Below the pieces are notes generated by a model, which was not told where the DNA came from, made no database searches, and saw nothing but the letters and a program-made list of their open reading frames with translations. Source: Actinomycetota bacterium (GTDB lineage Bacteria; Actinomycetota; Humimicrobiia; Humimicrobiales; Humimicrobiaceae). Taken from it: a stretch of 13,154 bases of DNA. The position numbers were made by a program, and so were the translations under genes. The stretch covers positions 1 to 13,154 of the forward strand of contig JAQUMQ010000006.1 of the NCBI GenBank assembly GCA_028718045.1, given 5' to 3'. This document shows, piece after piece, positions 1 to 6,183 of the stretch. Within the stretch, counting starts at the first letter, position 1; every line of letters starts with the position of its first letter.

Positions 1-381
1 AATATTTTTTTTGAATTTAAAGATGGAAAAATAATAAAAGCAACATCGAATAACACAAAGCGCCTCAATGAGATACTGGACACAGATGAAGGATCGAGAT
101 ATGTCGGAGAATTTTCATTCGGCGTAAATCCTTTTATCACAAAACCGATGAAAGATGGATTATTCGATGAAAAAATTTCGGGAAGCATACACATCACTCC
201 GGGAAGCTGTTACGATGAGGCATCAAATGGCAATAAGTCTTCCATACACTGGGATCTTGTTTATATTCAAACACCCGAATATGGCGGCGGAGAAATTTAC
301 ATGAATGATGTTTTAATAAGAAAAGATGGGATTTTTGTCGTCGATGAATTATTGTCTTTAAATCCCGAAAATTTAAAATGA
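1..381 (+). CDS. M29-family metallo-aminopeptidase, C-terminal part (5' end outside window)
   Basis: The reading frame is open from base 1 and ends with TGA at 379-381, giving 126 visible residues. The start lies before the window. The fragment matches the C-terminal catalytic half of peptidase family M29 (AmpS/PepS/AmpT-type aminopeptidases), cytoplasmic dinuclear-metal exopeptidases that remove N-terminal residues from peptides. Family metal and catalytic positions are visible: Glu37 of the fragment in VGEFSFG, His64 in GSIHI, Tyr71 in GSCY (seven residues after the His, as in the family) and His83/Asp85 in the IHWD motif. The GEIYMNDVLI strand near the end is also typical. The C-terminus appears complete. 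No clear terminator is seen in the 108 bases before the next gene. The family is assigned with good confidence; the substrate cannot be judged from this part. Confidence 0.82.
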   Translation, partial: NIFFEFKDGKIIKATSNNTKRLNEILDTDEGSRYVGEFSFGVNPFITKPMKDGLFDEKISGSIHITPGSCYDEASNGNKSSIHWDLVYIQTPEYGGGEIYMNDVLIRKDGIFVVDELLSLNPENLK

Positions 382-489
382 TTTTTAAAACTAAATGAAC
401 CTAAAAAAAATTAAAAGTAGTTTAATTCTATTACCGATGTTAAAATAATTTATAACTTTCAATACTATCGATTCATAGGCATTTTAAAA

Positions 490-1317
490 ATGAACCCAAG
501 CGTAAATTCAAGTCATGATTTTTTTAAAAAGAAAGGTGACAGCTTTTTAGGCAAAATCATAGCGATAGCAAATCAGAAAGGAGGAGTCGGTAAAACAACC
601 ACCGCAATAAATGTAGCTGCTTATATTAGCCATTATGGTTATAAAACACTTCTCATTGATATGGATCCGCAAAGCAATGCGACAAGTGGTTTGGGAATTT
701 CTCAAAATGATGTAACGATTTCTGTTTATAGCTTGATCATGTACCATGAGGATCCTAACAAAGCCATTGTAACGACTCCTTATAAAAACTTAAGTCTCAT
801 ACCTTCTACCAAGCAATTATCGGGAGCGGAAATAGAACTTGTAACCGTATTTAAAAGAGAATATAGATTAAAAGATGCACTTCAACAACTTGAAGAAAGC
901 TATGATTTCATATTTATTGACTGTCCTCCGTCCCTTGGACTTCTTACGATAAATGCTTTTACCACCGCAAAAGATATAATAATACCTATCCAATGCGGTT
1001 ATTTTGCACTCGAAGGTGTTGTACAGCTTTTGAATACCATAGATCTTGTTAAAAGAAGTCTCAACACTAAACTTGAAGTGGAAGGTATGTTCATAACGTT
1101 GTATTCAAGAAGCAAGCTTGCCGATGGCATAGTTTCGGACGCAAGAAATCATTTTAAAGATAAACTTTACGATACGATAATTCCAAAAAATGTTCGCCTC
1201 GACGAATCTGCTTCGTATGGCAAACCTATTTTAGACTTTGAACCAAATGCAAAAGGCGCAAAAGCTTATGATGAGCTTACGAAAGAAATCATAAACAGAT
1301 ATAAAAACAAAAAATAA
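490..1317 (+). CDS. ParA/Soj-family ATPase, stand-alone
   Basis: This 275-residue protein is a deviant-Walker ParA/MinD-superfamily ATPase, closest in pattern to Soj. Soj-type proteins dimerise on ATP, bind DNA non-specifically and act with ParB in chromosome segregation or replication control. Visible motifs are the deviant Walker A KGGVGKTTT (residues 30-38), the A' motif DMDPQ (58-61 region), Walker B FIFIDCPPSLG (140-150), PIQCGYFALEG (166-176) and a C-terminal RLDESASYGKPI (236-247). The ATG at 490 has only a weak upstream Shine-Dalgarno. It gives a 20-residue N-terminal extension before GKIIAIANQ, where Soj proteins normally begin. A good site (GAAAGGTGA, 531-539) lies just before Leu20, but that codon is TTA, not a usual start. 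No parB/spo0J follows; the gene runs into a terminator. It is an orphan ParA whose partner and cargo are unknown. Confidence 0.9.
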   Translation: MNPSVNSSHDFFKKKGDSFLGKIIAIANQKGGVGKTTTAINVAAYISHYGYKTLLIDMDPQSNATSGLGISQNDVTISVYSLIMYHEDPNKAIVTTPYKNLSLIPSTKQLSGAEIELVTVFKREYRLKDALQQLEESYDFIFIDCPPSLGLLTINAFTTAKDIIIPIQCGYFALEGVVQLLNTIDLVKRSLNTKLEVEGMFITLYSRSKLADGIVSDARNHFKDKLYDTIIPKNVRLDESASYGKPILDFEPNAKGAKAYDELTKEIINRYKNKK

Positions 1318-1339
1318 TACCCGGTAATTTTTTTACTTT

Positions 1340-1376
1340 AAGCCCATACGATTAAAAAGGGCTTTTTTAATCGTAT
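1340..1376. terminator. Terminator region between convergent parA and degV, two overlapping hairpins
   Basis: Two mutually exclusive hairpins can form. The first pairs AAGCCC (1340-1345) with GGGCTT (1359-1364), followed directly by a T run: a standard Rho-independent terminator for the plus-strand parA gene. The second is a perfect 13-bp stem, 1346-1358 with 1364-1376, around a 5-base loop (GGGCT). It is nearly symmetrical and has A/T runs on both sides, so it could also stop the minus-strand degV transcript, whose stop codon is about 80 bases away. Read by eye; no folding energy was calculated. Confidence 0.75.
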
Positions 1377-1457
1377 TATGTAGATTATTTTAAAATTTTT
1401 ACATATAAACTTACTTTTAAGAAAATTTCATGAATGAATATTACGATTTTTCATAAT

Positions 1458-2312
1458 TTACCGGCATTTTCTGTCATAAAAAGTAATGCCTATCGCAGGA
1501 CCAAGATGCGAGCCGACAATCAATCCAAAATCGACTCTTACTAACTCCAGAGGGTTGAACTCTTTTTTGATCCTTTCGGCCATATCTTCGCCGTCTTCTT
1601 TCAAATCCATGTCACCCACAGAAACAATCAGATTTTCATAAGAGGGTAACATGTCTTTCATGCAGTTTATAATTTCATCTTTTGCTTGTTTCCATCTTCT
1701 CGTATTTTTATACGGTGAAACTTCCCCATAATTTAAAGTTAAAATAGGTTTTATTTCAAGCAACGAAGCAATAAGCGATTTTGCCCTTCCTATTCTTCCG
1801 CCTTTCTGGAGATATGCAAGAGTTTTTGGAACAAATAAAGACTTCATGTTTATTTTTAAAAAATTAATATTATCGACTATCTGCTCCATAGAACTTCCAT
1901 CTTTTGCCATTATTGATGCTTCTATGGCAAGAAATCCTAACGGCATATGAACAAGCTGAGAATCTACCACTTCTATTTTTTTGTCGGGAAACTCTTTTTT
2001 GGCTATAAGCGCGCTGTCCACCGTGCCGGACATTTTCTTGGAAATATGGATTGATATAATTTCATCATATTTTTTAAACAGCTTTTGATAAACAAGAATA
2101 AAATCACCCGGTGATGGTTGTATTGTTTTCGGTAAATTTTTTGCAGTTTTTAATTTCTCATAAAAATCCTTTATCGGCAGATCTACCCCATCTGCTTTAT
2201 AAGACTCGTTACCAAAAACTACCGTCAACGGAACTACCGTTATTTTGTACTTATCGCACAATGTTTTGGGGATATCTGCCGTGCTGTCCGTCACTATCGC
2301 TATATGTTCCAA
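1458..2312 (-). CDS. DegV family fatty-acid-binding protein
   Basis: This 284-residue protein has the full-length DegV fold. Family members bind one fatty acid, and the FakB group present acyl chains to the kinase FakA for phospholipid synthesis; others have no assigned role. The sequence shows the N-terminal IAIVTDSTADIP (4-15), the ligand-head region KTIQPSPGDF (62-71), MSGTVDSA (94-101), LAYLQKGGRIGRAKS (165-179) followed by LLEIKPIL, and the C-terminal GSHLGPAIGI (267-276), with His269 at the family's conserved His-Gly-Pro position. The serine usual after Thr63 (TSQPS in FakB proteins) is Ile here, and the usual GPG is GPA. The start is TTG (2310-2312), with a strong AGGAGG only four bases upstream; no other in-frame start fits better. 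No fakA gene is nearby, so membership in a Fak system is not shown. The gene is monocistronic here. Confidence 0.93.
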   Translation of the reverse strand: MEHIAIVTDSTADIPKTLCDKYKITVVPLTVVFGNESYKADGVDLPIKDFYEKLKTAKNLPKTIQPSPGDFILVYQKLFKKYDEIISIHISKKMSGTVDSALIAKKEFPDKKIEVVDSQLVHMPLGFLAIEASIMAKDGSSMEQIVDNINFLKINMKSLFVPKTLAYLQKGGRIGRAKSLIASLLEIKPILTLNYGEVSPYKNTRRWKQAKDEIINCMKDMLPSYENLIVSVGDMDLKEDGEDMAERIKKEFNPLELVRVDFGLIVGSHLGPAIGITFYDRKCR

Positions 2313-2439
2313 CAGTCCTCCTTAAAATATAAAAATTAAAGAAATAATGATTCTTATATCAATTTTGTAAAAAATATATTACTAAAATAAACAGCATCGG
2401 CTTTAAAAATTTTATCAAACATAGGTTTATTTATCTTTA

Positions 2440-2466
2440 AAAAATTTTTGGCAATCAAAAATTTTT
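2440..2466 (-). terminator. Possible A/T-rich terminator hairpin at the end of alkD
   Basis: A perfect 11-bp inverted repeat (2440-2450 with 2456-2466) surrounds a 5-base loop. It overlaps the alkD stop codon at 2465-2467 and ends in a run of T on the minus strand. The stem is almost all A-T with one closing G-C pair, so its termination strength is uncertain. It may separate alkD from degV, which follows in the same direction about 150 bases on. Confidence 0.45.
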
Positions 2467-3175
2467 ATAGCTGTTTTTCCATTGCTTTTCTTTTTAAATC
2501 CTCGGGCATTTTCTCGATTGCATAGCGAAGTGCCGTTCGTGGCATATCATCTTTATTTTTCATTACATATTCAAAGATTTCTTTCTGGTTCTTGCGGCTT
2601 GCTTCTTTCAGCATCCAGCCATATCCTTTTTGTACCATATCATCCCGATCACACAACAAAATATCTGATATATCCAGTATATCCTGCAAAAACTTTCCTT
2701 TTCTGGCCGGAATAATGAGAGATACCGCAGAAGCTCTCTTGAGCCATCTGTTTTTCGATTTAGCCCATTCTTTCAATCCGTTCACATATTGCGGATATTT
2801 TTCTATGAATTCACCAACTGTGTGATTGCACAACGTATCACATTCAGCCCAATTATCTATATAGTTATTTATCCAATATTCATAAATCTTGAAATCTTTT
2901 TCCGTAAAATTTCCGTACCGGTGCGACCAGTTGGCAGCAATCCAAGACTCTTCGCAATAGCCGGATGCAAACAATTCCTCACAAAGCTTGAATACCTTTC
3001 CTTTATCCAGTTTTTTTACTATGATAAAATATTGCTTGGAGATTTTTGAAACTATTGAAGTTTTGACACCATAACATTTTACTTTTTCTTTAAAAAATCT
3101 CTGGGAATTGTTTTTGGTTTTATCATCAGCTTGACTTTCTAATTCGTTTCTTATTTCCCGAATAATATTATTCAT
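2465..3175 (-). CDS. alkD: AlkD-type DNA glycosylase (DNA alkylation repair, HEAT-like repeats)
   Basis: This 236-residue protein matches the DNA alkylation repair family (PF08713). AlkD removes bulky or cationic N3- and N7-alkyl purines by base excision without flipping the base, using a curved stack of HEAT-like helices that holds the DNA backbone. The catalytic set known from Bacillus cereus AlkD (Trp109, Asp113, Arg148, Trp187) lines up almost without offset: Trp109 and Asp113 in NWAECDTLCN, Arg147 in WLKRASA and Trp187 in GYGWMLKEAS. The length agrees with AlkD (about 237). The start is ATG; a weak GGGA lies about 12 bases upstream. A good minus-strand promoter 117-146 bases upstream gives a leader of roughly 110 bases. 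The protein is expected to be cytoplasmic and active, since no key residue is missing. Confidence 0.9.
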   Translation of the reverse strand: MNNIIREIRNELESQADDKTKNNSQRFFKEKVKCYGVKTSIVSKISKQYFIIVKKLDKGKVFKLCEELFASGYCEESWIAANWSHRYGNFTEKDFKIYEYWINNYIDNWAECDTLCNHTVGEFIEKYPQYVNGLKEWAKSKNRWLKRASAVSLIIPARKGKFLQDILDISDILLCDRDDMVQKGYGWMLKEASRKNQKEIFEYVMKNKDDMPRTALRYAIEKMPEDLKRKAMEKQL

Positions 3176-3291
3176 AAACTTTTATAATCCCTTTTAACTT
3201 TATAAATGTTTTCTTAGAGCAAACCCATCCGACACTTATCTTCTTTTCATGCAAATATCCGTTGATAAAAAACGGTCTTGCTGATTTAAAC

Positions 3292-3321
3292 ATTATAGCT
3301 TATGGAATAATTCTTAATCAA
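3292..3321 (-). promoter_or_regulatory. Sigma-A-type promoter for alkD
   Basis: On the minus strand, TTGATT (3316-3321) is followed by an 18-base spacer and a perfect TATAAT (3292-3297). Transcription would start near 3285, leaving about 110 bases of leader before alkD. The leader holds a small hairpin, CCGTT/AACGG with a 7-base loop (3259-3275). Nothing else recognisable is seen in the A/T-rich gap 3176-3507 apart from the plus-strand promoter at 3462-3489. Confidence 0.6.
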
Positions 3322-3461
3322 ATATTTCTATATTTTGATATTTCCAATATTCACATCTTTTATTTAAAAATATTTTAAATATTTTAAAATTAGTTACAGA
3401 TTATTCTTATTTAATAAGTTGAACGGTAGTAAAATAAGAAAATATTCAAGACCGACAATGC

Positions 3462-3489
3462 TTGGATAAAGTATTTATAAAGTTATATT
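3462..3489 (+). promoter_or_regulatory. Sigma-A-type promoter for the metallo-beta-lactamase-fold gene
   Basis: TTGGAT (3462-3467), a 16-base spacer and TATATT (3484-3489) stand just before the gene. The predicted RNA start is near 3496, so the leader would be very short and would begin close to the AGGGG Shine-Dalgarno (3494-3498). A second weak candidate, TTGAAC at 3419-3424, has a poor -10. Confidence 0.45.
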
Positions 3490-3507
3490 AGGCAGGGGCG
3501 AACAAGT

Positions 3508-4428
3508 ATGAATTTTAAAGAAATAGCTGACAAGTTAAAAGAAGATAATTTCAAAGTTTTTTTTAAGAAATATTCCGGCGGAAGCAAATCAATAAACATT
3601 ATAGGTATAAAAGATATGGACAGCCAAAATAATCTTGACTCATATCAAAATACGACTTATTTCATTAGCTCAAGAGAAGAAACAATCGTAATAGATCCTG
3701 GTATCAGAGGCAACAGGGGTCATCAAATAAAAGATATGATTCTGAGTGGATCAAAGAATTTTAAAACCGTGATTACCCATTTTCATCTGGATCATTTCAT
3801 TGGTTACAAACCTTACATCGAAAACAGCCTTTTTGCGTCCGAAAGATGCATAGATGTTCTCAGCGGATCTGTCAAGACTATCAAAGTTTTCGATGACGGA
3901 AGACTTACTTATGGTCATACAAGGGAAACCCCGCAAAGAGCCATTGAGGACGCAAAAAATGAGCTTCCGATAAAAAGAGAGATTCTTAAAAACTACAAAG
4001 AATTTATAACCGATATTCCCATAAAATGGGTGGAACTCCCCGGTCAGACACAGGGTACTTTATATGGTATACTCAACTTCGGAAACGAAAAAATATTGTT
4101 TGGAAGCGACCTTTTTATAGATTCAAAATATGGCAACAGCAATTGCCTGAAAGTTGAACCTCATTATGATGACGAAATAGACAGTAAAGTTATAGATAAT
4201 ATTTTGATTGTTCTAAAAGCAATAATGAACATGAATTACGAAATATCTCCGGAACATAAAAGAGATTTTCCTGAAATCGAAAAAAAATTAAAAGAACTCG
4301 CATTTCCTACTATTCTGATGCTGGGTCATGGAATATTTGATATGAGTGCATCCAATATTTTTAAGATAGTCGAATTAATCTACGGACTTGACATCAGAAA
4401 TGCCGCAGACAAAAAATTCGTGATTTAG
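3508..4428 (+). CDS. Metallo-beta-lactamase-fold hydrolase with an altered metal site
   Basis: This 306-residue cytoplasmic protein has no signal peptide or membrane segment. It shows the metallo-beta-lactamase fold: NTTYFIS and TIVIDPGIRG strands (48-69), the metal motif THFHLDH (90-96), ILFGSDLF with Asp201, and MLGHGIF with His274. The motif expected between these, PGHTxG, reads PGQTQG (179-183), so the third histidine of metal site 1 is Gln180. Between the HxHxDH motif and this point there is a charged insert (about 120-165) holding a further histidine (His137, YGHTRET) that could serve as a ligand. The substrate is unknown; the family includes thioesterases, lactonases, nucleases and flavodiiron proteins. 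An AGGGG site stands 9 bases before the ATG. The TAG stop ends two bases before the first copy of the tRNA-derived repeat, so the gene lies directly against that array. Confidence 0.78.
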   Translation: MNFKEIADKLKEDNFKVFFKKYSGGSKSINIIGIKDMDSQNNLDSYQNTTYFISSREETIVIDPGIRGNRGHQIKDMILSGSKNFKTVITHFHLDHFIGYKPYIENSLFASERCIDVLSGSVKTIKVFDDGRLTYGHTRETPQRAIEDAKNELPIKREILKNYKEFITDIPIKWVELPGQTQGTLYGILNFGNEKILFGSDLFIDSKYGNSNCLKVEPHYDDEIDSKVIDNILIVLKAIMNMNYEISPEHKRDFPEIEKKLKELAFPTILMLGHGIFDMSASNIFKIVELIYGLDIRNAADKKFVI

Positions 4429-4461
4429 GTGACTTTACGGTTTATGGCGGATAACCCCTTG

Positions 4462-4490
4462 GTTTCAACATGCCACAGGCATATTGAAAC
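4462..4490 (-). repeat. 13-bp hairpin in the tRNA-Ser trailer array, distal copy
   Basis: A 29-base inverted repeat (4462-4474 with 4478-4490, loop of three). In minus-strand RNA all 13 positions pair, with one U-G wobble. In plus-strand RNA the same position would be a C-A mismatch. No T run follows, so it is not a standard terminator. The proximal copy is at 4654-4682. Confidence 0.7.
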
Positions 4491-4546
4491 ACTTAATCAA
4501 GTCATGTCTTTGACTTTACGGTTTATGGCGGAGAGAGAGGGGTTCG

Positions 4547-4644
4547 GTCTTTCGTCTCGCTTTTCAAGCTCGCTGCAGAGCCGCGGACTCATTACGCTTG
4601 CCTCTTCACTACGCTTATCGGCTTCGTTTCACTCCGTCCATTCG
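4547..4644. other. GC-rich insert inside the tRNA-derived array, flanked by TTCG direct repeats
   Basis: This 98-base segment has 53 G/C bases (54%), far above its surroundings. TTCG stands at both edges (4543-4546 and 4641-4644), and removing the insert with one TTCG would restore a palindromic T-arm core, GGGGTTCGAACCCC. Its borders are therefore perfect 9-bp inverted repeats, AGGGGTTCG (4538-4546) and CGAACCCCT (4643-4651). On the minus strand the interior consists of short purine-rich pieces that each begin GCG, at irregular 11-17 base steps. No open frame of interest lies in it. It could be a miniature mobile element or a repeat family of this genome. Confidence 0.6.
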
Positions 4645-4653
4645 AACCCCTTG

Positions 4654-4682
4654 GTTTCAATATACCACAGGCATATTGAAAC
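4654..4682 (-). repeat. 13-bp hairpin in the tRNA-Ser trailer, copy proximal to the tRNA
   Basis: This inverted repeat (4654-4666 with 4670-4682, loop of three) lies 35 bases after the tRNA-Ser 3' end. In minus-strand RNA it pairs completely with one G-U wobble, at a different position from the wobble in the distal copy. It could protect or help process the tRNA precursor; that role is inferred. Confidence 0.7.
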
Positions 4683-4717
4683 ACTTAATCAAGTTATGTC
4701 TTTAACTTTACGGTTTA

Positions 4718-4810
4718 TGGCGGAGAGAGAGGGGTTCGAACCCTCGAGGCAGTTTACCACCACCTACACGATTTCCAATCGTGCGCTTTCAACCGCTCAG
4801 CCATCTCTCC
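4718..4810 (-). tRNA. tRNA-Ser (anticodon GGA)
   Basis: The 93-base minus-strand gene folds as a class II tRNA. The acceptor GGAGAGA pairs with TCTCTCC, followed by discriminator G and an encoded CCA (4718-4720). The D-arm region is TGGCTGAGCGGTTGAAAGC. The anticodon stem ACGAT/ATCGT holds the loop TTGGAAA with anticodon GGA, which reads UCC and UCU. A long variable arm typical of serine tRNAs and the T-arm GGGTTCGAACCC follow. A promoter lies just upstream. Its 3' end is repeated in the array at 4431-4738. Confidence 0.96.
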
Positions 4811-4831
4811 TTAATTGTCGAATGATTTAAA

Positions 4832-4860
4832 CTTATACCAAAAATAACATTAAAAAACAA
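4832..4860 (-). promoter_or_regulatory. Promoter for tRNA-Ser
   Basis: On the minus strand, TTGTTT (4855-4860), a 17-base spacer and TATAAG (4832-4837) preceded by TGG, an extended -10 element. The predicted start is about 15 bases before the mature tRNA 5' end. Confidence 0.6.
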
Positions 4861-4907
4861 TATATGGCAACATTTTAAATACATAAATTTATGAATAAAA
4901 TAAAAAG

Positions 4908-6077
4908 CTAATTTACGGAAATATTTTTTGATACTTCAACTTTGCCTGTGCCGTACCAATTATATACGAAATAGTGAAAGCCATCGAGTATCAAGTCATT
5001 TCTTTTTAAAGATAAATATACATAAATATTATTTAAATTATCGAAAAGAGAAGTGGATCCATTGTTGTCATCATATGTGGGATCAAGAGGCACCCACCCT
5101 ATATCATCAAAATATACTTCAACCCAGTTATGGCCCATACTTAAATCATCTGTGGCGTCGATTGTATACCCTTCTGCAATCCTGGCAGGTATTCCCTTGG
5201 ATCTTAAAAGCGCTATGAGCAAGTCCGAATAACTTGTGCAGTCTCCCCGTTTTTCAATTAATGCTGCTTTTGCACCTACATCTTCGGGAACATAACCCGA
5301 CCATTCCATATTATCCATAACATAGTTATATATTTCCCGTATAAGCAAATGCTTATCTTTTTCTTGGAATGTCTGGCTGACTTTTTTAATATCCTCATCG
5401 TCGCTTTCTATGTACCTTTCGGCATTATTATAAATATCAAGATTCTCTATATCAAAATTTTTATTGTCTGAGCCCATAGCAGTACATAAATCATACCTAG
5501 TTAAAACGATTTCATCCATGATATTTATTTCAAAATTTGATGCAGGGTTATCGATTTCAAATTCGGCATAAGTATTGGATCCATCGTCGAATATTTTTTT
5601 AGGTTTTGTCGAATATTGCGTATTAGCTATCATTTGCCTATCCTTATATTCTTTCGGAATAACAATGATAAAGTCGATGCCCGAGACCTCTCCCGTAACA
5701 CTGAACATATAATCCATATCAAAGCTTACCTGTATCTCATTTTTTGGACTGTTGTTAACCTGTTTGTTGTTTTCTTCATAAGTCGTCGAAGTCATATCCG
5801 TTGCCGGTACGCATTCACTTATGGAATCGCTTTCCGTTATTACATGATCATTGCTTGCGATATCCGTTTGATCGGTAATTACGGTGGTTTCCGGTGTTTT
5901 GCCAGTTAAATTATCATCATCTGAAACAGTATTCGAATTTTTTGCGACTTCATGCTTAAAATATTCTCCGATATTTTTACCTATTTTATAAAGACATCCT
6001 GTACTGCCAACACCCGCAATAAATAATAAACAAACAAACATTGAAATTAAGACAAAAAACAATTTTTTATTTTTCAT
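4908..6077 (-). CDS. Exported or membrane-anchored transglutaminase-like protein
   Basis: The 389-residue protein begins with a short basic stretch and a hydrophobic segment (about 6-27), a signal peptide or N-terminal anchor. Cys28 follows it, but GSTGC is not a good lipobox. Residues about 45-112 form a Ser/Thr/Asp/Asn-rich linker likely exposed outside the cell. A beta-rich part follows (about 113-195). The C-terminal transglutaminase-like (papain-fold) domain covers about 240-345, with the full catalytic triad: Cys280 in RGDCTSYSDLL, His316 in GHNWVEVYF and Asp332 in PLDPTYDD. This core is shared by bacterial proteases and amidases of the cell surface as well as true cross-linking enzymes, so the reaction is open. 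The ATG has an AGAGGA site seven bases upstream. It lies about 106 bases after the diguanylate cyclase gene in the same direction, with no strong terminator seen between, so co-transcription is possible. Confidence 0.85.
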   Translation of the reverse strand: MKNKKLFFVLISMFVCLLFIAGVGSTGCLYKIGKNIGEYFKHEVAKNSNTVSDDDNLTGKTPETTVITDQTDIASNDHVITESDSISECVPATDMTSTTYEENNKQVNNSPKNEIQVSFDMDYMFSVTGEVSGIDFIIVIPKEYKDRQMIANTQYSTKPKKIFDDGSNTYAEFEIDNPASNFEINIMDEIVLTRYDLCTAMGSDNKNFDIENLDIYNNAERYIESDDEDIKKVSQTFQEKDKHLLIREIYNYVMDNMEWSGYVPEDVGAKAALIEKRGDCTSYSDLLIALLRSKGIPARIAEGYTIDATDDLSMGHNWVEVYFDDIGWVPLDPTYDDNNGSTSLFDNLNNIYVYLSLKRNDLILDGFHYFVYNWYGTGKVEVSKNISVN

Positions 6078-6183
6078 GATTTTTCCTCTTCATACGTTGT
6101 TTTTTGTCATGTATTAATATTTCATTTTTATTTTAAATATCATTTCCGATAATGATTTTGCATGCTTTTTAAAAAAGTTCTGC

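Larger units (their letters stand above)
4431..4738. repeat. Degenerate tandem array derived from the tRNA-Ser 3' end and trailer
   Basis: Three copies of a roughly 94-bp unit lie end to end. The last merges into the true tRNA-Ser gene. The segment 4453-4546 recurs at 4645-4738 (offset exactly 192) with only a few changes: C/T at 4468, G/A at 4470, C/T near 4503 and G/A near 4512. The shared 21-mer starting at 4431, 4512 and 4704 contains the tRNA 3' CCA complement. The first unit (about 4432-4512) lacks 14 bases of the tRNA acceptor/T-arm half, replaced by one T. The second (about 4513-4704) carries an extra GC-rich block. On the minus strand each unit reads: tRNA 3' end with CCA, spacer, then a 13-bp hairpin. 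Such arrays resemble repeated integration or duplication at a tRNA attachment site. No integrase is in the window. Confidence 0.85.

Noticed and set aside
4429..4830. Open frame of 133 codons with EREGFEPS-like text
   Set aside because: It runs antisense through tRNA-Ser and its 3'-end copies. The EREGFEPS type of peptide is a well-known false protein from tRNA-Ser genes; there is no start signal of its own.
4908..6077. Lipoprotein assignment for the transglutaminase-like protein (Cys28)
   Set aside because: The residues before Cys28 (GSTG) lack the hydrophobic -3 position of a lipobox, so a plain signal or anchor is the safer call.
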